Source of the DNA: DTU052 sp050951725
GTDB taxonomy: Bacteria; Bacillota; Syntrophomonadia; Syntrophomonadales; DTU052
DNA length: 64,000 nucleotides
Direction: 5' to 3'
NCBI GenBank assembly: GCA_050951725.1
Contig: JBMNJO010000024.1
Coordinates: 1 to 64,000, forward strand
Part shown: in pieces, positions 28,101 to 37,869 of the stretch
Numbering within the stretch: the first letter of the stretch is position 1
How the letters are laid out: every line of letters begins with the position of its first letter
Notes under the pieces: model-generated
The model's database searches: none
What the model was told of the DNA's origin: nothing
What the model saw: only the letters and a program-made list of their open reading frames with translations
Translations under genes and position numbers: made by a program

Positions 28101-31100
28101 CTTTGAGGAGCACGTCACCGAGGAAGACAACTGGCTTCCGCCCGACAATGTTCAGATCGAGCCCCCGGTGGGCACCGCCCATCGCACTTCGCCCACCAAT
28201 ATCGGACTCTACCTGGCCTGCGTTCTGGCGGCCCGGGATTTTGGATTCATTGATACCCCAGGCATGATTGAACGGGTCGAACGCACCATCAACACGGTTC
28301 ATTCCCTGGCCAAGTGGAAGGGTCATCTTTACAACTGGTACGACACGGTTACCCTGGAACCTCTCTCCATGCCTTATGTTTCAACGGTTGACTCGGGCAA
28401 CTTTGTGGGCTGCTTGATTACCGTTAGAGAGGGTATAGCCGAGTGGCTGAAGACCGATATCGAGAGCGGAAAAATTCCGGGGTTCGGGAACAACATGCCA
28501 CGAGGGGAAGCCTTCAATTTTGCCTTTGCCGAAGAGGCTTTGGCAGACGGAAACCGGTACCATGACACAGGACAACGTGATAAGAGCCGGCTTCGCCAGT
28601 ATGAATACGGCAACAGGGACTGGCTTTCCCGGACACAGGAACTGCTGAAACGCCTGGATGAACTCATCGATGCGACTGACTTCACTCCCCTCTATAATAG
28701 AAAAACCAAGCTTTTTCACCTGGGTTACCGGGTCTCGCTGCGGGAAACGGATCAGGTCCTCTATGACCTCTTGGCCTCGGAAGCCCGCCTGGCAAGCTTT
28801 ATCGCCATTGCCCTTGGTCAGGTTCCGGTTGCTCACTGGCATGCCCTGGGAAGAACCATGGCCCGGGTTGGGCGGCGCACGGCCCTCTTATCATGGTCAG
28901 GGTCCATGTTTGAGTACCTGATGCCCTGGCTCTTTATGAGAACCTACCAGGATACCCTCTGGGATAAGACCTACCGCGCGGTGGTAAAACGGCAGGTGGA
29001 ATATGCCCATCAGAGGGGGGTTCCTTTCGGCATATCCGAATCCGGCTACTACGCCTTTGATTACCGCATGAACTACCAGTACCGGGCATTCGGCGTACCC
29101 GGCCTCGGGTTCAAGCGCGGGCTGGAACAGGACCTGGTTGTGGCCCCGTATGCGACCATTCTGGGTCTGCCTTTTGCCAAAAAGCAAGGGATCAGCGATC
29201 TGCGTAAGATGATAGAACTGGGTGCCTTGGGACGTTTCGGCTTCTATGAGGCCCTGGACTTTACCCCGGAACGTCTGCCGGAAAATCAGACCAGTGCCAT
29301 TGTCAAGAGCTATATGTCCCATCACCAGGGGATGAGCATGCTGGCTCTTGCCAATACGCTCCTGCCGCACAAGATTTACGAACGTTTTCACCGTGACAAG
29401 CGGGTACAGGCTGCGGAACTGCTGCTCCAAGAACGCATGCCGGCCAGGCCGAAAATAATTAAGCACCCGACCATGGCCTATACTCACAAAACCGATGTCA
29501 AGGAACCTGAATTCGGGGTCTTTCGTGAATTTACAGGTGCCGATACCACGGTACCCGAGGTATGCCTGCTTTCCAACGGAACCTTTACCACCATGGTCAC
29601 CAACAGCGGCAGCGGATTCATGCGCTATGGCGGTTTGGCCGTATCGCGCTGGAGGGAGGATCCGGTTCTCGATAACTGGGGCAATTATATCTACATCCGG
29701 GATGTTACCCGCGATATGGTCTGGTCCCCGTCGTTCCAGCCCTGCCGGGTCCCGGCTGATGAAGAGCGAGTCCAGTTTTCACCGGACCGGGCCACTTTCA
29801 TGCGCCGGGACGGGGATATACAAACCAGCCTGGAGATATGCGTCTCGCCGGAGTGGAATGCCGATGTCCGCGCCTGACGATTACCAATACCTGCAATGAG
29901 GCCCGAATCATTGAAGTAACCACCTTTTCTGAGCTGGTAATGGCTTCACACATGGCAGACGAAGCCCACCCGGCATTTAACAAGCTGTTCATCAAAACGG
30001 AATATGAACCTCGCAATCAGTGCCTCCTCGCCTGGCGCAGACCCCGCTACGAGAGCGAAAAGCCGCTGTGGGCGGCGCATGCCCTGGTCGCTACCGGTCC
30101 GGGACTGGGTCCTATCGAATATGAAACTGACCGGGCCAGCTTTATCGGACGGGGACGTTCACTTGCCCGGCCCCAGGCGATAAGGACTCATCTGCGGGGA
30201 GCAGTAGGCTCGGTATCCGATCCGGCCTTCATCATGAGGCGCCGTTTGAACATCGAACCGGGAGAACAGGTGCAGTTGTACGCAATTACCGCAGTGGCAG
30301 ACTCCAGGGAAGATGTGCTCGATATCGTCGGCCGTTTCTCCGGAAGCCTGGTAGTGGAACGAACTTTCCAACTGGCCTGGAACCGCAGCCAGATTGAGAT
30401 GCGCCATTTTCACCTGACGGCCCACGAAGTAAGAACTTTCCAGGCTCTTGCCGGAAGGGTCCTATTCTGCCCGCCCCACCGGAAGCGCCACCGCCAGGTG
30501 ATTATGAGCAACACCAAAGGGCAGTGCGGCCTATGGGCTTACGGAATTTCCGGAGACCTGCCCATCATTCTGGTGCAGATTGAGAATCAGGCTAATCTGC
30601 AGTTCGTGGTAAGGCTGGTCACGGGCCATGAGTACCTGCGTCGTCTGGGTTGCGCATTCGACCTGGTAATTTTGTACGAATCCCCGGGGGGATACCAGGA
30701 GGAGCTTAGGGAATCCCTGCGGCGGGCGGTGGAGCGCGGCCTGGAAAGGCACGGCGGTGGGCTCGGCCACATTTTTATCATCAACGCCGACAGAATACCG
30801 GAAGAGGATAAAACCTTGCTCATGGCCACTGCCCGCATGATTCTCCGGGCCGACGGTCCCAGCCTCAGAGCCCAGACAAAACCCGGTAGCCAGGACAAGG
30901 ATTTGCCGGGCTTGCTCATCCCGGGGAAACCGTCCGACCGATTCCCGGCTCTCCCGGATCATCTTCGTTCAGAACTGATGTTCTTTAACGGGTGGGGAGG
31001 TTTCTCGCTTGACGGTTCTGAATACGAGATTATCCTCAAGGATAGTGATCATCTGCCGGCTCCATGGATAAATGTTACCGCCAACCCGCGGTTCGGCTGC

Positions 31101-33437
31101 ATCATTTCGGAGTTGGGCACCGGATACACCTGGTGGCAAAACAGCCGGGAATTCAAACTCACTCCCTGGTCCAATGACCCGGTCCTCGATTACCCGGGCG
31201 AAATGTGCTACCTCCGGGACGAGGAAAGCGGAGACCTGTGGTCAACTACGCCTTTCCGGGCCCGCCACCAGCAGTATAAAATTACCCATGGCCGGGGGTA
31301 CACCCGCTTTCTCCACAACCGGCACGGGATAAGCTCGGAGATGACAGTTTTTGTCCCGACTGAGGATCCTGTTAAGGTCATTAAACTGCGGCTCCACAAT
31401 TGGACCAATGAAGAGCGGCACCTTTCCGTCACCTACTATGCGGAGTGGGTTCTGGGAGTACGGAGGCAGGAAAACGCTCCGTTTATAATAACGGACTGGG
31501 ACGAAACCGCCCAGATTCTGCTGGCCTACAACAATTACCAGGAAACCTTCCGCAATGCGGTGGCTTTCCTGGGTGTGTTTCCACAACCTGAAGAAGATGC
31601 AGAAACGCCGTCTGGGATCGCCCGGGAGGATTACTCCTGGACCGGTGACCGCAGCGAGTTTCTGGGACGCAACGGCACCTGGGAGTCTCCGGCTGCTATG
31701 AGCAGGGAGTCATTATCGGGTAGAACCGGGACCTTCCATGACCCCTGCGGCGCGGTCCAGGCCAGACTGGTACTGAAACCCGATTCAGAACGGATCGTTT
31801 ACATTCTCCTGGGATGTGACGAATCCCGGGAGGCTGCCATACGGATGGCACAGAAATACAGCACCGGGGAGGTATGCGACCGGGCGTTCGAAGATGTGGG
31901 GAAACTGTGGAGTGATATTCTGGACCAGATCACGGTCAACACCCCTTCCCAGGAAATGAATGTCCTGCTCAACACCTGGCTGCTTTATCAAACCATTGCC
32001 TGCCGGATGTGGGCTAGATCCGGCTTTTACCAGGCCGGAGGCGCCTACGGATTCCGGGATCAGCTGCAGGATTCGCTGGCCGTACTCCATTCCCGGCCCG
32101 ACCTCACACGGGCTCAGATACTCTTTCATGCCCGTCACCAGTACGAAGAGGGCGATGTCCAGCACTGGTGGCACGAGGAAACCCATCGCGGTATTCGTAC
32201 CCACTTCTCGGACGATTACCTGTGGCTTCCCTATACGGTAGCCCGCTACATCAAGCACACCGGTGATATGAGCATCCTGGAAGAGGTTGTGCCCTATCTC
32301 GAGAGCGAACCCCTGCAGGAGGGCGAGTACGAGCGTTATGAACCGACCTGTGTATCGGATCGGAGTGGGACCGTGCTGGAGCACTGCCTGCGGGCAATAG
32401 ACAGGTCCCTGAGCCGGTTCGGCGAACACGGGCTGCCCTTAATTGGAGTCGGCGACTGGAACGATGCCTTGAGCCGGGTTGGTTTACAGGGCAGGGGCGA
32501 GAGCGTATGGCTGGGATGGTTCCTCTGTGAAGTGTTGAGGCTGTTTGGGGAACTGTGCGAAAAGCTCGGCGATATGGAGCGGGCGGAAAAATTCACGGAT
32601 ATACGCGCCAAGTTGGCAGTCGCCATCAATGAGCACGCCTGGGATGGGCAGTGGTACCGCCGGGCCTTTAACGACGCCGGCCAGTGGCTGGGTTCCATCT
32701 ACAACGAGGAATGCCGTATCGATGCCCTGGCCCAATCGTGGTCCGTCATTTCCGGGGTCGCACCTCCGGAGAGGGCCCAAAAAGCCATGCAGTCCTTCGA
32801 CCGTGAACTGGTCGACCGCGAGCTCTCGGTAGTGCGGCTTTTAACACCGCCGTTCGAACACACCGAACCCAGTCCCGGTTATATCCAGGGATACCCTCCG
32901 GGGATTCGCGAAAATGGCGGCCAGTACACCCATGGTGCCATTTGGGGCATTGTTGCCTGGTGTATTCTGGAGAACGGAAACAAGGCCTTCGAGCTCTTCA
33001 ATATGCTGAATCCGGTCAACCACACCCTGACCGCGACCGAGGTCCGCCAGTACACCGGCGAGCCGTATGCTATGGCTGCAGACGTTTACACAGCCAAACC
33101 CCATGAAGGAACCGCAGGGTGGACCTGGTATACCGGTGCGGCCGGATGGATGTACCAGGCCGGCATAGAATGGATCCTGGGCCTGCGCCGCTCCGGTCAA
33201 AGACTCTACATCCTCCCCTGCATCCCCAGTCAGTGGGCACAGTTCTCGGTCACCTACCGGTACGGCCGGACCCGTTACCTTATTACCGTCAAAAACCCGT
33301 CCCGCAAGTGCAGCGGGGCTACCGGGCTGCAGATTGACGGACAGGTTATCCCCCTGGGTGAGGAAACCAAAAAGGAAGGACCCTATGTGGAATTGCATGA
33401 TGATGGTCAGCTGCATCACGTGGTGGTAACCATGTGA
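25102..33437 (+). pseudogene. Cyclic beta-1,2-glucan synthase-like giant protein (GT84-GH94), one frameshift
   Basis: Two adjacent frames together give roughly 2,780 residues, the usual size of cyclic beta-1,2-glucan synthases (NdvB/Cgs). In order: a helical N-terminus; membrane segments from about 26300; a glycosyltransferase core with ITLDADTQLPMESARRMVG; more membrane segments; a glycoamylase-like domain (GISESGYYAFDY, YMSHHQGMSML); and a C-terminal GH94 phosphorylase domain with the catalytic region GVGDWNDALSRVG. The frame shifts near 29870: DVR in frame one is followed by LTITNTCNEARII in the next. The N-terminal start is unclear; TTG 25102 precedes the first family-like residues, and the frame is open from 24967. 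Confidence 0.85.
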
Positions 33438-33463
33438 TGATACCCGCCCTTCAGCCGAGAAAT

Positions 33464-33499
33464 GAGGGCTTCTCATTCGAATTCTACGGAAAAGCCCTC
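33464..33499 (+). terminator. Hairpin after glucan synthase gene
   Basis: GAGGGCTT and AAGCCCTC form the stem 27 bp past the stop codon of the glucan synthase gene; also downstream of the convergent TadG-like gene, so it may serve both. Confidence 0.6.
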
Positions 33500-33542
33500 A
33501 GACCTGTTTACGCGGCCCGAACACAGCCGGCCTGACGCACCC

Positions 33543-34460
33543 CTAACCAACCAGTCTGGAAGTGCCGCCTTCAGGGCTAACATAGTCGGGCGGAAACTCG
33601 TTGTTGGCGATATCATATACCTTCAGAACGGTGAGATAAAGTGATTTCTGCGAATAATCATAATTATCGAATGTACATTCCAGAAGAACCAACTGGCTGG
33701 GATGCACTACATCCCCGTTTTTTAACCCGCTTAAGGAGCGGTAACTCCCGTCGATCAGCATGACCTGTCCGCTGTTCATCGCCGCGGAAGACAGGCTGAG
33801 CACGTACACCGGCTTGTCAGGGTAATGCTGGTTGTAGACATAGCCAACCTCTTGTTTAATGGTGGCAACTGTACCCTTCTTTAATTCGACCCCGTTCATG
33901 TAATCAACCAGGAAATAACACAGCTCAGGATCGTCAGGATAAAAGATTTCGTAGTCGTTTATGCTTTCAAAATCCCCCGGGGTCGTTTTTTCCCAGGCCA
34001 CTATCTCTCTATCCTTCTCATAATCATCATCCAGGTTAATAAACGGTAAGGCCTCTCCTGCCCACTGAGAATAATGTTTGGCTACTGCACGTGCTGAAAT
34101 ATCTATATCGGTAAACCCTAAAACCCGGGCAAATGTGTACGGAACATTTCTGGTACATACAACCTCAATCTTGGTTGAATCACCGTCATAAGGGGTGGTA
34201 GCGGTAATCTCATATTCCTCTACTCCATTTAACTCGGCATAGTATTCTGCTGTGGTTATCGCCGCACCGATGTTGGGCAGTCTACGAGCCGCCGCCAGGG
34301 CTGCGGCATCGGCGGCGTTCTGCAGTTCGGCTTTGGTACTGTACATGGCCCCGACATCGATGACCAGGGCGGCGCATCCCATCAGACCCACCATTAACAC
34401 TGCAACCAGGACCAATGCCGTACCATCTTCATTTTTGATAAACCGAGCCAGCATGTTCAT
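33543..34460 (-). CDS. TadG-like Flp pilus/secretion protein
   Basis: A 305-residue protein with the TadE/TadG N-terminus: a short basic head (FIKNEDGTA), one hydrophobic helix (LVLVAVLMVGLMGCAALVIDVG) and the diagnostic AELQNAADAAALAAARRL. The remainder is an extracytoplasmic domain without a recognised family. Such proteins help assemble Flp/Tad pili at the cell surface. GCGAGGGGGACC precedes the ATG. No other tad genes are in the window. The gene is preceded by a leader of about 270 bp with a terminator-like hairpin, suggesting transcription attenuation. Confidence 0.8.
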   Translation of the reverse strand: MNMLARFIKNEDGTALVLVAVLMVGLMGCAALVIDVGAMYSTKAELQNAADAAALAAARRLPNIGAAITTAEYYAELNGVEEYEITATTPYDGDSTKIEVVCTRNVPYTFARVLGFTDIDISARAVAKHYSQWAGEALPFINLDDDYEKDREIVAWEKTTPGDFESINDYEIFYPDDPELCYFLVDYMNGVELKKGTVATIKQEVGYVYNQHYPDKPVYVLSLSSAAMNSGQVMLIDGSYRSLSGLKNGDVVHPSQLVLLECTFDNYDYSQKSLYLTVLKVYDIANNEFPPDYVSPEGGTSRLVG

Positions 34461-34530
34461 ACCGGTCCCCCTCGCATGTCCTCGGGGCGATTTCTCCGTA
34501 TCCTGGTCCGCCTCTTGTCCTCCCTTTAAG

Positions 34531-34566
34531 AATAAATAAACCGGCCACTTTACAGGAAGTGACCGG
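34531..34566 (-). terminator. Intrinsic terminator in leader of TadG-like gene
   Basis: On the minus strand ACCGGTCACTT pairs with AAGTGGCCGGT around CCTGTA, followed by TTTATTTATT. It sits upstream of the gene (start 34460), not after one, as attenuators do. Confidence 0.75.
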
Positions 34567-34735
34567 TCGGCCCAAAAACACTAAGACTTTATTCCTAAAT
34601 TTACAGTAGTAACAAGGCGATGGAATCCTCTGCGCTTGCGTTCTCAGTCCTGATCTTGTCGATCCAGTATCGTCTTCAACGCCTATGCCATCCAGCAAGA
34701 GGCCTCATTTTGGCCATTTATTTTTTACACGTTCA
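34567..34735 (-). promoter_or_regulatory. Possible structured leader RNA upstream of the terminator
   Basis: On the minus strand the region contains several small pairable elements: GGCCAAAATGAGGCC, a GATC-GACAA-GATC hairpin, CGCAAGCG, and outer GGATGG/CCATC and GGCG/CGCC pairs. Followed by the intrinsic terminator and then the TadG-like gene, this resembles a riboswitch-attenuator layout. I could not match it to a known class (it does not show the c-di-GMP-I or -II cores). Confidence 0.35.
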
Positions 34736-34739
34736 TAAT

Positions 34740-35275
34740 GAACTACCGACTGAACCTATGACTTAATTCCGACCTGCATAGTATAATTTGCCCTTTCAGA
34801 AAGAAAGTTCGTGCACTGTAAACCTGTTTTAACCTAGCGTAAATTCAAACATAGGGATCCGGTCATCAGGTTTTCCAGTGCATTCTCAATTGAAGCTTGA
34901 TGCTAGATCGAAAAAATGTCACTTTAACGCATTGTTGATTACAGAATAACCCAAAAGGGTGGCAAGTTAACCACATTTTATAATTTTTTGACCTTTTTCC
35001 CTTCCTCCAACCCGAACCAAAACAAAAAGAAATCTTAAGGAAGGGAATAACGTTATTCTTGGAGGAAGTTATTTCTAATATCATGAGGTTCCAATCCATG
35101 TGATGAAAGGTGGGCCGATAAGGAGGGTCAAAACGAAAGCAAGATTTACACCAATTAATCCCCTTTCTTAACATTGTCCTTTGAGGACATTGTACTAAAG
35201 CACAATCAGTGACCTACGTTAAAAAATGAATTTTAACATTAATACTCTCCCTCAATGTTCTATAAATATAAATAT
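34740..35275. other. AT-rich non-coding region
   Basis: About 535 bp without a credible gene. A short stem GTCCTTTGAGGAC with ACATT/ATTGT flanks lies near 35180, and an imperfect inverted stretch (AATAACGTTATT) near 35050. Otherwise nothing recognised. It marks the switch from the GC-richer core to the AT-richer accessory segment. Confidence 0.5.
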
Positions 35276-37381
35276 TTACTGCCACCCCGCCATCAGATGC
35301 TTCCGCTTCTCCCTGTTGTCCAACACCTTCGCGCAGCTTTCCCAATCAATTTTACCCACATTGACATGATATCTTAATTCAAAGGGGTGCTGTTTGGGAA
35401 ATGCATCGATCTTCCGTTTTGCTTCCTCAATATCATTTAGTGCGACGTGAATCCAGACATCTTCCAAAACGTCAGGAATCTGACCAAACATGCCGTATAT
35501 ATTGGCAAACCGCTCCGAAAGGAGGGAGTGCACCCTGTCCTCCACTGAGCCTTTATATCTCATATTGTAGACATAAACCTTGTCATAAACCTGCCCGATG
35601 CGCTGTATACGGCCTTTACGCTGTTCAAGCCTAGTTGGGTTCCAGGGCAGGTCGAGGTTCACCAGGGAGCCTAAAGTCTGCAGGTTTAGCCCTTCACTGG
35701 CGGCATCTGTGCCCACCAATACTCTTAGTTCCCTCTGTTTAACCATCCGTTTGATTTCTTCCTTGTTTCGTTTTTCATAAATGCCGCCAATAAATATGCC
35801 TGATTTGTCTCCACCTGCATAGAGACCGATTTTTTCATTAGGCAGGTCGTTGGATAAATTCTCGGCCACCCAGCGGGCGGAATCATAATATTGTGAAAAG
35901 ACAATGCAGCCCCGTTTGATCCAAGTATCCTCAAGCAAAAGTTTGAGCAACAGTTTGTATTTTGGATCTTTTTCCTTATTCGCATTAAGGGTTTCAATGA
36001 ACTTCATCAAGCAGATTCTTTCTTCATCCGTTATGTTCTTGATTTCGCTCTGCAAGGCCTTTTCTTCTGTTTCCTCTTCTTCATAGTCTTCCTCATCAAT
36101 AACCTGGCCCCAGTTAGAAAGCATTTTTTCTGCTGTGTTTTTACCGGCAATGATGGTACTACCGACTCTTTTCAAGAGTAGGGTCTTTAAAAATCCACCG
36201 CCCTTTACCCTCTTCTGTAAGAGTTCACAAAATTCTTCTGCATACCCGTAGGCTTCTTTCAAATACGGTGGCAAGACAATGGCTTCCTCTTCGCTCTCCC
36301 CCATCAACTCCACTTCGACTTTTTGCAAATACGGCTCGCCCGTTTCGGGATTGATCGTGTTTTCTAGAAAATCACGTGTCCTGCGAACAATATACCTGAT
36401 AAAGGGATTGTGTTCGGCAATAAAGTTGTCGTCAATTATCCTCCTAATCCTTCTTTTGTTAGGGCCGCTCAATTTTTCAATCGTCTCAGGTTTGATCACA
36501 AATTCATCGTCAGCCATGTTAAGCTCCCGCCTAATTCGTCCAAATGTCATCTCACCCTCGGCAGCAGGTGGAAAAGGATTCCTGATCCATTCCCAGTTTT
36601 CCTTATCAAAGCGGTTGAGTTTTTCTTTGCCCATGATCAGGTTAAGGGCTCTAACAGGATATCTTCTCCACATACTGAACGGATTACCCAACACACTGTC
36701 GCATCCCTGGGCAAGGACGTTCAAAAGATCCCATGCTTCAATGGGATACAGCTGGACGGGTGTAGCAGTGGCCAACAACATGCTTTTTGTTCGTTTCGAG
36801 ATTTCCAAGAGGAATTTTAGCAGATTATTGGGGTTCGGTTTTTCATCCTCTTTGCCAGAGCCTAAATTCCTTCTTCTGGCTCTGTGCGCTTCATCAACGA
36901 TGACGCATTCGTATTCCATATTCAAAAGGTGCTGTACTTGTGCCGAATTGGAAGTAATCAACCCCTGAGAAATAATCCCCACCCGCCTTGGGCATTTTTT
37001 TATGGCTCCGTCGCCGCTGGCAGGATATCTAACGCCATTTTCATCCACCCATTCTCGGCCGTTCCAAACAGCCGAGGGCATATCCAAGAGAGTGTTAATC
37101 TCATCCTGCCACTGCCATAAAAGGGTCTTGGGGACGATAACCAGGATGGGTTTGTCACCGTAAAAGGCCATGAGCTGAGCTGATAATGCAAGCTGTACTG
37201 TTTTGCCCAGCCCTACCATATCAGCCAGCACATACCTGGCACCACACTTTTTATGGTCCATAAAGGCCAGGTTTGCAAAATATTTTTGATGTTCCCACAG
37301 TCCCAACTCCTGTCGGTAGACGGGAGCCTCAACAACAGCTTGCCTGATACTGGCGGACCTTAACAGATTTCTTAATTCCAT
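35276..37381 (-). CDS. SNF2-family helicase, N-terminus replaced by IS21 fragment
   Basis: Superfamily 2 DNA translocase of Snf2/RapA type. Helicase motifs are ordered: ADMVGLGKTVQLAL (I), VIVDEAHRAR (II, DEAH), LLATATPVQL (III), FSQYYDSA (IV), VGTDAASEGLNLQ (V) and RKGRIQRIGQ (VI). The first 14 codons (MELRNLLRSASIRQ) are antisense to an IS21 fragment that ends at 37341, so the native N-terminal domain, often a phospholipase D-like nuclease in this group, is gone. The helicase core is intact but expression would need a new start. It is likely a remnant of a restriction or anti-phage system in this accessory region. Confidence 0.8.
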   Translation of the reverse strand: MELRNLLRSASIRQAVVEAPVYRQELGLWEHQKYFANLAFMDHKKCGARYVLADMVGLGKTVQLALSAQLMAFYGDKPILVIVPKTLLWQWQDEINTLLDMPSAVWNGREWVDENGVRYPASGDGAIKKCPRRVGIISQGLITSNSAQVQHLLNMEYECVIVDEAHRARRRNLGSGKEDEKPNPNNLLKFLLEISKRTKSMLLATATPVQLYPIEAWDLLNVLAQGCDSVLGNPFSMWRRYPVRALNLIMGKEKLNRFDKENWEWIRNPFPPAAEGEMTFGRIRRELNMADDEFVIKPETIEKLSGPNKRRIRRIIDDNFIAEHNPFIRYIVRRTRDFLENTINPETGEPYLQKVEVELMGESEEEAIVLPPYLKEAYGYAEEFCELLQKRVKGGGFLKTLLLKRVGSTIIAGKNTAEKMLSNWGQVIDEEDYEEEETEEKALQSEIKNITDEERICLMKFIETLNANKEKDPKYKLLLKLLLEDTWIKRGCIVFSQYYDSARWVAENLSNDLPNEKIGLYAGGDKSGIFIGGIYEKRNKEEIKRMVKQRELRVLVGTDAASEGLNLQTLGSLVNLDLPWNPTRLEQRKGRIQRIGQVYDKVYVYNMRYKGSVEDRVHSLLSERFANIYGMFGQIPDVLEDVWIHVALNDIEEAKRKIDAFPKQHPFELRYHVNVGKIDWESCAKVLDNREKRKHLMAGWQ

Positions 37382-37829
37382 GCTTTATTCGCAAACTGGC
37401 TACGTATCGTCTAAGTGTCCTCTCCTTTCCGTGGTAATCGGGATAATGCTCTTTGAGCCAGTCATGTACTTGGGCTGACGAGATATCAGGATGTTCTTGT
37501 AACCACCTCACTATCTGATCTTCGTATTTTTCTAGTTTCTTTGTTCTTTGGTTGTTCCGCCTCATTTCCGAAAACTCGTCTGGCGTCACCTTCCAATAAC
37601 GGTCAACGGTTTTCCAATCTATCCCTAATCGTCGCTTAACCTGTGATTTGTTAAGTCCCATCGCTTTTAGTTGCTGCAGATCTTGATACATCGGCCACCC
37701 TTTCACCTGATTCCTCTCCCTGCTAAATTGTTGTCTTTCAACAAACAATTTTAGCTGGTCTGGAACATTGCGGTAAATATTCTCCGTTTTTATTGGCCAA
37801 TTTTTCTCCCTTTTATTTTACCGTTCACA
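37341..37829 (-). mobile_element. 489-bp right-end fragment of the IS21 element
   Basis: Aligns base for base with 10899-11387 of the complete copy, without indels and with one difference seen (TTCTCCG here, TTATCCG there). It contains the terminal repeat ending TTCACA and the first about 125 codons of istA, then stops abruptly inside the gene where the SNF2 sequence begins. Confidence 0.93.
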
Positions 37830-37869
37830 AGTGCCCAGTTGCCGAAAATCCGAGAATATATATTCAACT

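Noticed and set aside
25110..33476. Many long minus-strand frames opposite the glucan synthase gene
   Set aside because: Shadows of a GC-rich coding strand; none has a ribosome site or family motifs.
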